From Streptomyces sp. PsTaAH-137 (GTDB taxonomy: Bacteria > Actinomycetota > Actinomycetes > Streptomycetales > Streptomycetaceae), in contig NZ_QLLY01000004.1 of assembly GCF_003259365.1 (NCBI RefSeq), forward strand, positions 496,001 through 560,000: 64,000 bases of DNA. The letters are read 5' to 3'. Shown here one piece after another: positions 44,692 to 52,073 of the stretch (positions within the stretch are counted from its first letter, which is position 1; every line of letters starts with the position of its first letter). The translations under genes and the position numbers were made by a program. The notes below the pieces were generated by a model. That model saw only the letters and a program-made list of their open reading frames with translations, was not told the origin of the DNA and did not search any database.

Positions 44692-44877
44692 TCAGGCTGC
44701 GATCTCGTGCGTGGCCCACCACGCGTCCAAGTCGCTGCGGCGGCATCGAAGGTGGCCATTGGGGAGCTTGGTGAGCTTGGGGGCCTCACCGCGGGCTCGC
44801 ATTCGATAGAAGGCGGAGCGACTCATCTCGATCTCTTCGAGGACTTCAGGGAGCTTGAGCATCTTGGGGCGTGCCAC
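44692..44877 (-). CDS. xis: Excisionase, small MerR-like HTH protein
   Basis: 61 residues, essentially a single winged helix: LKLPEVLEEIEMSRSAFYRM followed by RARGEAPKLTKLPNGHLRCR and RSDLDAWWATHE, the HTH_17 pattern of excisionases. It starts at a GTG with AGGAG seven bases upstream and lies 63 bases before int on the same strand. It should bend att DNA and direct excision. Confidence 0.92.
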   Translation of the reverse strand: MARPKMLKLPEVLEEIEMSRSAFYRMRARGEAPKLTKLPNGHLRCRRSDLDAWWATHEIAA

Positions 44878-44935
44878 GGTGCGACTCCTGGGGGGAAGTG
44901 TTCGGAGCGGGGCTCTCGGCCCCCTTCTGGGAAGT

Positions 44936-45114
44936 CCGCTACATCCGCTACAGCGCTACATCGCAGGTCAGCGGGGGTGTTTTTGTAGCGGAGGGGTGGC
45001 GTGTAGCGGCTACGCGTGCGCTAAGCCGTAGCGGGCGTAGCCGCTACACGCTTGGGTGCCGCTACAGAGTCAGGGGCTCTGAGCTGGGCTGTAGCGGCGT
45101 AGCGGATGTAGCGG
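44936..45114. repeat. Octamer array CCGCTACA / TGTAGCGG (candidate origin iterons or TraB sites)
   Basis: Exact or one-mismatch octamers: 44936-44943, 44945-44952, 44953-44960 (GCGCTACA), 44984-44991, 45002-45009, 45027-45034 (CGTAGCGG), 45040-45048 region, 45059-45066, 45090-45097, 45098-45105 (CGTAGCGG) and 45107-45114, in both orientations. In the middle, GTGTAGCGGCTACGC (45001-45015) and GCGTAGCCGCTACAC (45035-45049) are perfect inverses of each other, and each contains the palindrome GTAGC-N-GCTAC. TTTTT at 44980-44984 is the only A+T run. The last copies lie inside the 3' end of the DUF3631 gene. Confidence 0.88.
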
Positions 45115-46222
45115 ACTCCTGGACAGGGGGCGGGCAGTAGCGCGCCCACGCGTCCGTCAGATCCTCCGCGTGGAAGCCCTTCAGCACTCCGCCGGCGGTG
45201 CGGATGTTGCGGGACTTGATGGGGGTGTTGTCGGCGGTCATGTACTCGGCGAGCATCCGGGCGAGACGGCGGTTGTCGAGAGGCTTGCCGTCGAGGTCGG
45301 CCCATGGGGCGTCGTCGAGGGCGTTGAGCCGGTCGAGGATGGCGATGGTGGGCAGCTTGTCGACGCCGATCAGGACGTGGTCGCGCAGGTCGGTCAGCAG
45401 CCGGATGCCGACGCTGTGCTTGTCGGTGGTCTGGGCTGCCTTGACCAGCGTCACGCACGCTTCTCGGGCCCGCTCGGGCCAGGTTCCGCCGATGGCGTCG
45501 GCGATGGCTAGCAGCGGTTCCCACACGTCGGCCGGGCGGTCGGTGACGCCGTCGGGCATCTCCGGCCACGCGCCGAGGACGAACCCGCGTGCCTGTTCGG
45601 CCCATTCGGCGAGGCGGTCGCGGAGCTTGTGGCCCTCGGCCTCGTGGATGCGGGCCCTGAACGGCTCGACCCGTTCGTTGCGGGCCCGCCGCCGCATCCG
45701 GATGACGACGGACCGCGTGAGGATCGTGTCCGGCAGGGAGCCGAGTCCTGCCATCGCGACCGCGCAGTACGACGGGAACGCCTGGACCGTCTGGTTGCCA
45801 CCGTCGCCGATGCACCGGTAGGTGACCCCGGTCCGCCGGTGTCCGGCGTTCAGGAAGCCGCGCAGGTCCTCGTTGTCTCCGGCCTTGGGGCCGAAGATGG
45901 TGTCGATCTCGTCGAAGAGGATCGTGGGCCGCCCGTCGGCTCCGGACACCGCCCGGAAGAGGGCGGCGGCGGACGCGTTGACCGCGACCATGGGGTGCGG
46001 CACGAGGGTTTCCACGATCTCCAGCGCCCGGGACTTCCCCGAACCCGGCTCGGGGGAGAGGAAGGCGAGCCGCGGAGTGGAGTCGAAGCAGTCGAGCAGG
46101 TGCGCGTGTGCGTCCCACAACGCCACGGCGACGTAGGCCGCTTCGGTGGGGAAGACGTTGAAGCGGCGGTGGAAGGCTTCCACCTCGTCGAGCAGTGCGG
46201 CGCCGTCGATGGTGCTGGTCAT
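45062..46222 (-). CDS. DUF3631 ATPase, replication helicase-like protein of the AICE
   Basis: 386 residues. A P-loop (FLSPEPGSGKSRALEIVETL) and Walker B (PTILFDEIDTIFG) with sensor-like region (GFLNAGHRRTG) identify a AAA/helicase-type ATPase; the C-terminal half is the DUF3631 domain (LLTDLRDHVLIGVDKLPTIA, LARMLAEYMTADNTPIKSRN). In AICEs such proteins follow the PrimPol and probably unwind DNA for replication. The ATG overlaps the preceding stop (ATGA). The last 17 residues (QESATSATPLQPS...) are encoded by the octamer repeats, which explains the Ser-Ala-Thr repetition. Downstream of the stop only the array separates it from xis. Confidence 0.88.
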   Translation of the reverse strand: MTSTIDGAALLDEVEAFHRRFNVFPTEAAYVAVALWDAHAHLLDCFDSTPRLAFLSPEPGSGKSRALEIVETLVPHPMVAVNASAAALFRAVSGADGRPTILFDEIDTIFGPKAGDNEDLRGFLNAGHRRTGVTYRCIGDGGNQTVQAFPSYCAVAMAGLGSLPDTILTRSVVIRMRRRARNERVEPFRARIHEAEGHKLRDRLAEWAEQARGFVLGAWPEMPDGVTDRPADVWEPLLAIADAIGGTWPERAREACVTLVKAAQTTDKHSVGIRLLTDLRDHVLIGVDKLPTIAILDRLNALDDAPWADLDGKPLDNRRLARMLAEYMTADNTPIKSRNIRTAGGVLKGFHAEDLTDAWARYCPPPVQESATSATPLQPSSEPLTL

Positions 46223-46575
46223 GCGGCGGCCCTTCCTTCCTGGGGGTTGCGCAGGGGGCACGCGGTGCGGTGGTAGTCGTGACTGGCCACGAGGGCGAAC
46301 ACGTCGGCTTGTCCACGGGCGCGCAGGTCGCGTCCGCACGCGCACCACGAGGTGGCGGTGGGGGTGCGTCCGCGACCGGGCGCGTTGATGGTCAGCCAGG
46401 CGATGGGGCGGCGTCCGTCGTCGCCGTGCGGGTCCACACCACGAGCAGTGCGGACGCCTTCGGCGACCACCTTTCGGGCGCCCACTCCCGACTCGTCCAC
46501 AGGCTGTGGGGCGGCGTGCAGCCGTACCGGGGTGGCGGGTTGGCCTTCCAAGCGGGGGCGGGGGTTGGTGGTCAT
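46219..46575 (-). CDS. Small Cys/His protein of the replication operon
   Basis: 118 residues. The N-terminal two thirds are Arg/Pro-rich and probably unstructured; the end has CACGRDL, HDYHRTACPL with spacing suited to a zinc ribbon. It sits between PrimPol and the DUF3631 ATPase with TGATG and ATGA overlaps at both ends, so it is translated with them. A DNA-binding accessory role in replication is an inference; family not recognised. Confidence 0.7.
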   Translation of the reverse strand: MTTNPRPRLEGQPATPVRLHAAPQPVDESGVGARKVVAEGVRTARGVDPHGDDGRRPIAWLTINAPGRGRTPTATSWCACGRDLRARGQADVFALVASHDYHRTACPLRNPQEGRAAA

Positions 46576-47489
46576 GCCGCCTCCCGTGGCCGGACGGTCC
46601 GCGCGGAGCTGTCCAGGGCGCTGCGGATGGTCGTGCGGCACTCGGCCGGCGTGAGACCGCTCGACTCCCCCGCCCCTTGGAAGGCCTCCTCAACCACGTG
46701 CCGGGCGATGTCGCCCCACGCGACGAACCGCCCCACCTTGAACGCGCACCGGTTCAACGTGGTGTTGCGCTGAGACTCCAGCGCGGCCGCGACGATGGTG
46801 CATTCGGCTTCGAGTGCGGCGAGTGCCGCGCGGCTCCCATCGGCCACAGGAAGCCTCAGAGGGTCCGTAGACGGCTTGGGGGCCGGTTTCAGGATGGTTT
46901 GCATCCATTCGGGCAATGGGAGCGGCACGGGGCCGCTGACGGCTTCGTAGGCTCCGGTCGGGGTGGTGCTGCCCGCCGCGACGACGTATCCGCCCCACGC
47001 CCGGGTGTCGACCAACTCGCCGATGGTGCCTGCGGTGTTGGCGTAGCGGGCGCCGTCGGGGGCGGTGAAGTACAGGTGGGTTCCGCCGCTCGCGGTCCGC
47101 ACCCGGTAGGTGCCGGGGACGGCGTGGCCGGCGCGCTCGCAGAGCGCCCCGAAGGTTGCCGCGCCGTCAGGCGCGTCCGAACTGCCCTTGTCCTTCGGCT
47201 TGTCGAGGTCGACGACCAGCAGCCCGGAAGGGCCGGTCGCGATGCCGACGTTGAACGGACCCGTAGACCATGCGGCATGGATGCGGTCCGGATCGGTGGT
47301 GGCGCGCTGCTCCCACTTCACGTGCCCGTGCTCGCACGCTCCGGTACGCGGGCAGACGCTCTCACCGTGCAGCGCGGGCCGCTTGGTGCCAGGGCGCAGG
47401 GGGAAGACACGCCAGCCCTGTTCGGCCGCCGTGAGGGCGGCGGCGAGCATCGGCAGGCACTCCAGGGAGATGCCCGGGATGGTGGTCAT
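46572..47489 (-). CDS. Bifunctional DNA primase/polymerase (RepPP-type)
   Basis: 305 residues. The archaeo-eukaryotic PrimPol domain is complete: AAEQGWRVFPLRPGTKRPAL, a Cys/His segment (CPRTGACEHGH), the catalytic LLVVDLDKPKD, the SGGTHLYF motif and GGYVVAAGS. A C-terminal helical domain (LAALEAECTIVAAALESQRN onward) resembles the PriCT region. Together with the DUF3631 ATPase it should prime and start replication of the excised circle. The ATG overlaps the methyltransferase stop (ATGA). Confidence 0.93.
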   Translation of the reverse strand: MTTIPGISLECLPMLAAALTAAEQGWRVFPLRPGTKRPALHGESVCPRTGACEHGHVKWEQRATTDPDRIHAAWSTGPFNVGIATGPSGLLVVDLDKPKDKGSSDAPDGAATFGALCERAGHAVPGTYRVRTASGGTHLYFTAPDGARYANTAGTIGELVDTRAWGGYVVAAGSTTPTGAYEAVSGPVPLPLPEWMQTILKPAPKPSTDPLRLPVADGSRAALAALEAECTIVAAALESQRNTTLNRCAFKVGRFVAWGDIARHVVEEAFQGAGESSGLTPAECRTTIRSALDSSARTVRPREAA

Positions 47490-48175
47490 GCCGCCACCCC
47501 CAGTGCGGGCCGCAGGTGTGCGAGGGCGGCGCGGCCGATGTGCTCGGTGTAGGCGGGCGGGATGCACTCGCGGATGCCGTCCCGGTTCATCCACGGCACG
47601 CCGAGGATGTCGCGCGCCTGCTGGACGCCGGAGAAGTTGCCGACGTACTGCCCGTAGTGCCCGGGCGGGACGGGGCGGCCCATCTTGGCCTGCGGCACCA
47701 GGTGCGCGGGATGCTGCGGCTGGTCGAGGGTGAAGCCGCCGCCGGTCTCGAAGAACCGGTGACGGTAGACGTCCAGGCCGAGCATGATCCCGCACAGCAT
47801 GACCGGCTGACGGAGCTTGGCCGCCGCGCCGCCGACGTTCTCCATCACCCACGGGCGGCCGGTCTTCTCCAGGGCGACGCGGGTGGGGTCGATCAGGTCC
47901 GGGTGGTCGTTGCCCTGGATGCGCTGACAGTCGGTGTCGTGCTGGCACGGCGGCGAGCCGTGGATGAAGTCGAACTCGGCACCGTGAGCGAGGACGAACG
48001 CGATCGCGTCCGCCTGCACGAACCGGTAGGGGTAGCGGGGCTGCGGGTCGTGGTCGACGCCGGTCACGTCGAATCCGGCGTCGGCGTAGCCCTTGGCCGC
48101 GCCGCCCTGGCAGCAGAAGAGGTCCAGTAAGCGCGGCCTGTGGCCGTCTCGCCGGATGAGGATGGGTTGGGTCAT
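47486..48175 (-). CDS. C5 cytosine DNA methyltransferase-like protein
   Basis: 229 residues. SAM-binding motif I reads LLDLFCCQGGAAKGYADAGF, motif IV with the catalytic Cys is HGSPPCQHDT, and motif VI WVMENVGGA. The chain is about 100 residues shorter than standard bacterial C5 methylases and the target recognition region is short, as in phage and AICE homologues. No restriction endonuclease is nearby, so it is an orphan; protection of incoming element DNA from host restriction is a plausible role (inference). It is coupled to PrimPol by ATGA. Confidence 0.85.
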   Translation of the reverse strand: MTQPILIRRDGHRPRLLDLFCCQGGAAKGYADAGFDVTGVDHDPQPRYPYRFVQADAIAFVLAHGAEFDFIHGSPPCQHDTDCQRIQGNDHPDLIDPTRVALEKTGRPWVMENVGGAAAKLRQPVMLCGIMLGLDVYRHRFFETGGGFTLDQPQHPAHLVPQAKMGRPVPPGHYGQYVGNFSGVQQARDILGVPWMNRDGIRECIPPAYTEHIGRAALAHLRPALGVAA

Positions 48176-48263
48176 GCTGGATGTCTCCAGTCCGTTAGTG
48201 GCGTACTGGGTGACAAGGGCGGCCCCGCGTCATTGGCGTGAGGTGGGGCCGCCCTTGGCGTAG

Positions 48264-48713
48264 CTAGCCGTGGAAGTGGTTGCGCTTGAAGATCGCCTTG
48301 CGGATGTTGACTGTGGTCCCGCCGCGCGAGGCGCCGAGCACCTGCACGGCGATCCATCCGCCGAAGACGACGGCGGCCAAGACGATGAGCTGGTGGATGA
48401 GCGCGGCGAGTGCGGCAATGAACGTGGTGAGCAGCAGCAGGCCGCCGCACACCGCGAGGAAGCCGACGCCGCCGAGCGCGACGTTCACCGCCGCCCGCGA
48501 GACGACCGGCTTGGTCGTGAGCGGTTCGGGCTGGACGGGGTTGATGGCGTAGCCGGTGACCGCACGCCCGTCGGGCAGCACGATGGTCTGCACCGTGGGG
48601 ATCTGCCCCGGCTGCACCACGACCGGCGCCGCCTGTACGGGCTGGATCGGGGCGGGCTGGTGGACGATGACGGGCGCCTGTACGGCCGTGTGGTGAGCAG
48701 GTTCGGGCAGCAT
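48264..48713 (-). CDS. Small membrane protein of the transfer region (Spd-like position)
   Basis: 149 residues. A Pro/Val/Gln-rich N terminus of about 65 residues (HHTAVQAPVIVHQPAPIQPV) precedes two or three hydrophobic helices (AAVNVALGGVGFLAVCGGLL, LTTFIAALAALIHQLIVLAA) and a basic end. Small membrane proteins next to traB in Streptomyces plasmids (Spd proteins) help spread DNA through the mycelium; this is a candidate by position only. Confidence 0.65.
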   Translation of the reverse strand: MLPEPAHHTAVQAPVIVHQPAPIQPVQAAPVVVQPGQIPTVQTIVLPDGRAVTGYAINPVQPEPLTTKPVVSRAAVNVALGGVGFLAVCGGLLLLTTFIAALAALIHQLIVLAAVVFGGWIAVQVLGASRGGTTVNIRKAIFKRNHFHG

Positions 48714-48805
48714 GTGGAATCCCTTCCGGTGCTCGGTTGGGGAGGTGGAGGCACACCCTTCGGGGTGCGCTGTGGAGGGGGTGTCAGGGGGCGTGAGCTG
48801 GGCGC

Positions 48806-48918
48806 CTCCCCGCCTCCCTGAAATGATGTTTGTGCTGATCAGGGCGGGGAGACTGGTCCGGGGAGGGGGTTGGGGAGTTCTCCCCGCCTCCCCGGCGCAG
48901 GTGGTGGCTTCTCCCCGC
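48806..48918. repeat. Four copies of octamer CTCCCCGC next to traB (candidate clt)
   Basis: CTCCCCGC occurs at 48806-48813, 48880-48887 and 48911-48918 and in reverse (GCGGGGAG) at 48844-48851, all within the 204-base gap downstream of traB, the last touching its stop codon. TraB proteins of Streptomyces plasmids recognise repeated 8-bp sequences in their clt locus, and four copies beside traB fit that pattern. The gap is otherwise non-coding. Confidence 0.55.
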
Positions 48919-51038
48919 TACTCGGCGGCGGAAGCGGAACCGTCGTTGTCGCGGTTGGCGAGGGCGCGGGCCACGTCGTCGCGGCGGACGACCATGACCC
49001 CGTGGGACTTCTTCGGCTCCTCGCCGTGCTCTTCGAGCAGCCGCTTCAACTTGCCGTTGTTCCACTCGCCGTAGGCGGCGGTGTCGAGCGCGTGCAGCCG
49101 CTTCAGGACCTCATCGGTGCGCAGCCGGGGCGCGTCGCCGATGACGGCGGCGACGTCGGCGAGTTCGTCGCGGTCCTCGGTGCGGTCGATGACGCGCAGG
49201 GTGGTGACGCCGTCGCGCAGGGCCTTGGCCCGTGCGGCGATCTCGGCGGCGGACTCGTCGTCGATGAAGTGCGTGCGCACGGTGATGGACGCCTGGCCGG
49301 CGGGAATGGCGATCCCGTCGGAGGCGACCACGAGGGTGCCCTTGTCCAGGCCCTGGCGCAGCAGGTGCGGCGCCGCACCGCCGTCAACGGCCTTGTCTCC
49401 GAGCGCCATCCGGGCCTGCGACTCGGTGCCCAGCACGAGGGAGGCGCGGGTGTGGGCGCCCTCGCGGACCAGCTTGGGAAGGTTCTGGTCGGTGGGGTCC
49501 TGCGTGCCCTGCCACATCAGCACGTCCACGGCGCGGCCCTGGTTGTGAATCTTGCGGACGCCCATGAAGTAGCGGGAGGTGGCCTTGGCCCCGCCATACG
49601 GTCGCTTGTCGTCGCCGACGACCGGGCACATGAACGCCAACTGTGCTTCGTCCACGGTCACGATCAGCGGCTGGAACACCACGCCGGGGTTCTTGCGGCG
49701 CTCCTCGATCCGCCGGTTCATCTCCTCCACGGCGTCCTCCACCATCTCGGTCGCCTGGATCACGTGCTCGTCGGACGGGCCCTCGATCAGCACCGACGCG
49801 ATGCCCTCGAACATCGCCCAGTCGCCGATGCCCTTCAGGTCCGCGATCCAGAACTGCACCGACCGATCGAGTGCGAGCCACAGGGCCAGCGCGCGCAGAG
49901 CGGCGGTCTTGCCCTGGTTGGACAGACCCGTGACCAGCAGGTGGCGCTGGTAGACGCTCAACTCAGCGGCGTCGCCGCGCAGGTCCTGCCCCCAAGGGGC
50001 CTTGCCCTTGGCGTAGTCGGCGGTCATCGTCTCGTCGGTGACCAGCGGCGACGGGCCGATCGGCTCATCGAGCGCGCCGGAGTCGGCGATCCAGAGACGC
50101 ACTGTGCGGGCCGCCTCGGGGATCGTGATGAACACCTCGTGCTCGTGCCGGGTCAGGTTCTCCGCGAGCTTCCGGCGCCGCTTCTGCACCTCGATCGTGG
50201 ACACCCCGGACGGAAGCGTGACGTCGACCTCGACGCCGCATCCGGCGATCCGGATCGGGCCGAGCATGGAGGCGCCGGCGTCGCCCATGTCCTTGATGGC
50301 GTTCTTCAGCGGGGCAACGCCCAGGTCGCGCAGGGCCTTGACCACGATCGACGGCGTGATCGGCTCACCCTCGCTGCTGCGGACGTTGTCGGGCAGCGCC
50401 CAGTACGGGGCCGCCTGCGCCCGCCGTCCCACCTCCCACAACCCGAGCAGGGCGAGCAGCGGTCCGATGGTGATGAGCGGCCCCCAGGTGACCTGCACGA
50501 TCGTGATGAGCAGGCGGATGAAGCCGATGACCGCCATCAGCGGCGTGACGACGTCGCCGACTTCCTTGGTGGCAACGGCCATCGCGATGCCCAGGACGAG
50601 CAGGCCGCCGATGCCCAGCCCCACCCCGGCGGCGGCGCCCTTCGCGGCGTCGATGGGCGAGGTCAGCAGGTCCATACGGCGGCGGTGACGGGCCTCGCGG
50701 TAGCGCTGCCCGCGCTCCTCCCACTCGGCCGCGACCTCGTAGTTCCCCGCCGCCTCGGCGGCGCGGAGCAGGCGCTCGTAGCGGGCCGCGGTGCGCCCGT
50801 CCCAGGTGCGGCGGGCCACGATCCGGACGCCGCCGAGCACGTAGGTGGTGTGCCGGACGCCCAGGCGGCCCGCCGTGCGGGCGTTGTCGACCGTGGTGAC
50901 CTTGCGAACGGCCCGCCCGGAGCGCACCCACAGGGGCACCGGACGCGGCTCGGGAACCACCTTCAGGGTGGTGACGTTGGCGGTTGGTTCGGGGGTGGTG
51001 TCGGGGTTCTTGTGCAGGTGAACGACGTTGTCACTCAT
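48918..51038 (-). CDS. traB: FtsK/SpoIIIE-like conjugative DNA translocase (TraB)
   Basis: 706 residues. Two or three membrane helices around residues 130-200 (GVGLGIGGLLVLGIAMAVAT, IVQVTWGPLITIGPLLALLG) are followed by the motor domain with Walker A LLVTGLSNQGKTAALRAL, Walker B PLIVTVDEAQLAF and sensor MWQGTQDPTDQNL. The C-terminal 60 residues (EVLKRLHALDTAAYGEWNNG) form a winged-helix-like DNA-reading domain as in TraB and FtsK-gamma. In Streptomyces one such protein moves double-stranded DNA between hyphae without relaxase, recognising 8-bp clt repeats. ATG at 51038 is used. Confidence 0.93.
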   Translation of the reverse strand: MSDNVVHLHKNPDTTPEPTANVTTLKVVPEPRPVPLWVRSGRAVRKVTTVDNARTAGRLGVRHTTYVLGGVRIVARRTWDGRTAARYERLLRAAEAAGNYEVAAEWEERGQRYREARHRRRMDLLTSPIDAAKGAAAGVGLGIGGLLVLGIAMAVATKEVGDVVTPLMAVIGFIRLLITIVQVTWGPLITIGPLLALLGLWEVGRRAQAAPYWALPDNVRSSEGEPITPSIVVKALRDLGVAPLKNAIKDMGDAGASMLGPIRIAGCGVEVDVTLPSGVSTIEVQKRRRKLAENLTRHEHEVFITIPEAARTVRLWIADSGALDEPIGPSPLVTDETMTADYAKGKAPWGQDLRGDAAELSVYQRHLLVTGLSNQGKTAALRALALWLALDRSVQFWIADLKGIGDWAMFEGIASVLIEGPSDEHVIQATEMVEDAVEEMNRRIEERRKNPGVVFQPLIVTVDEAQLAFMCPVVGDDKRPYGGAKATSRYFMGVRKIHNQGRAVDVLMWQGTQDPTDQNLPKLVREGAHTRASLVLGTESQARMALGDKAVDGGAAPHLLRQGLDKGTLVVASDGIAIPAGQASITVRTHFIDDESAAEIAARAKALRDGVTTLRVIDRTEDRDELADVAAVIGDAPRLRTDEVLKRLHALDTAAYGEWNNGKLKRLLEEHGEEPKKSHGVMVVRRDDVARALANRDNDGSASAAE

Positions 51039-51121
51039 GCGTGTTGACTCCAGACAGCCCGGAATCGGGCAGGAGGAACCAGGGCCCACGGTGGGCGGGC
51101 CCTGGTACGGCGGAGGTGGGG

Positions 51122-51661
51122 TTAGCGCAGGTTGGCGGCGAGACGTTCGGTGTCGTACGCCTCACGCTCGTGGTCCTTCAGGGCCCGCTCGAAGGCGCGG
51201 GCGTCACGGCGGGACTGGCGTTCCACGCCGTAGGCGGCGCGCAGGTCCCGCATGATCACGTCGCGGACGCCGCGGCGGGAGAACTGCATGGCGTGCGTCA
51301 GCTCGTGCACGAGGGTGGTGGCGATGTCCTCGCGGGTGCGGTGCTGCTCCGCGTTGACCAGCACCAGAACCGACCCGTCCGCGCGGGGCACGGCGAGTCC
51401 GGCGGCATCGCGAGCGTGACGCAGACTCTCCCGGCGTGCCTTGTCGATCCGGCGGCGGTCGGTGCAGCCGGACAACTCGACCTCGGCCTGAACGCCGAGT
51501 TCCGCCATGCCCTTGGCGTTGGTCAGGGTGATCTCGACGGCGGGCATCCGGCCGTTCACGGCCCGGCTGACCTGCCGCATCGCGTGCGGGACGAGGTGCT
51601 TGGTGTCGCGTTCCAGGTCGCGGCGGGCCCGGAGCTGGTGCGTGGTGATGGTGTGCTTCAC
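51122..51661 (-). CDS. Zincin-like metallopeptidase with HExxH motif
   Basis: About 179 residues. TTLVHELTHAMQF contains the HExxH zinc signature; SVLVLVNAEQHRTREDIA precedes it as the edge strand and a long Arg/Glu-rich helix follows (SRRDARAFERALKDHEREAY). The start is placed at the GTG at 51661 with GGAG five bases upstream. It lies in the transfer operon, between the RRQRL gene and traB. Possible roles are processing of a host or element protein during transfer; no wall-binding or signal sequence is visible, so it is cytoplasmic as it stands. Family not named with certainty. Confidence 0.72.
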   Translation of the reverse strand: MKHTITTHQLRARRDLERDTKHLVPHAMRQVSRAVNGRMPAVEITLTNAKGMAELGVQAEVELSGCTDRRRIDKARRESLRHARDAAGLAVPRADGSVLVLVNAEQHRTREDIATTLVHELTHAMQFSRRGVRDVIMRDLRAAYGVERQSRRDARAFERALKDHEREAYDTERLAANLR

Positions 51662-51689
51662 AGCGTCTCCGATCACGAATCGCCGCAGC

Positions 51690-52073
51690 TCACGCGGCAG
51701 GCTGGTCTTCGGGGTAGGCGCAGGGCACGCACATGCCGAGCGAGCCCGGGATGACGTATCCGGCGTCCTGACGGCACTTCGGGCAGGTGCGGCGGGCGCA
51801 CATTGCCTTGGCAAGGGCGGCCCGCTTGCCCGGCGTCATCGGGCGTACCGGCTTGGCGCGGTCGACGCGGTAGAGGTAGGCGACCAGCGGGCCGCGCCGG
51901 TAGCGCGGTCGCAGGACCTGAGCGGCCACCTCCTGCCCGCCCGGCCGGAGACCGAGCGTCCGGAGTTGGCGGCGGGTGGCGAGCCCGGTCGGGGCGTAGC
52001 GCCAGGGATAGGTCGGTATGCCGAACTGGCCCCCCGACGGGCAGTAGCACTTGGCGAGCGTCAGCGCTGACAT
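51690..52073 (-). CDS. RRQRL motif-containing zinc-binding protein
   Basis: 127 residues. The motif appears as LATRRQLRTLGLRPGGQEVA, followed by RRGPLVAYLYRVDRAKPVRP and a C-terminal zinc ribbon (MCARRTCPKCRQDAGYVIPG and MCVPC). This protein type is a regular companion of DUF2637 and traB genes in Streptomyces elements; its function is unknown. Its ATG overlaps the DUF2637 stop (TGATG). Confidence 0.85.
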   Translation of the reverse strand: MSALTLAKCYCPSGGQFGIPTYPWRYAPTGLATRRQLRTLGLRPGGQEVAAQVLRPRYRRGPLVAYLYRVDRAKPVRPMTPGKRAALAKAMCARRTCPKCRQDAGYVIPGSLGMCVPCAYPEDQPAA

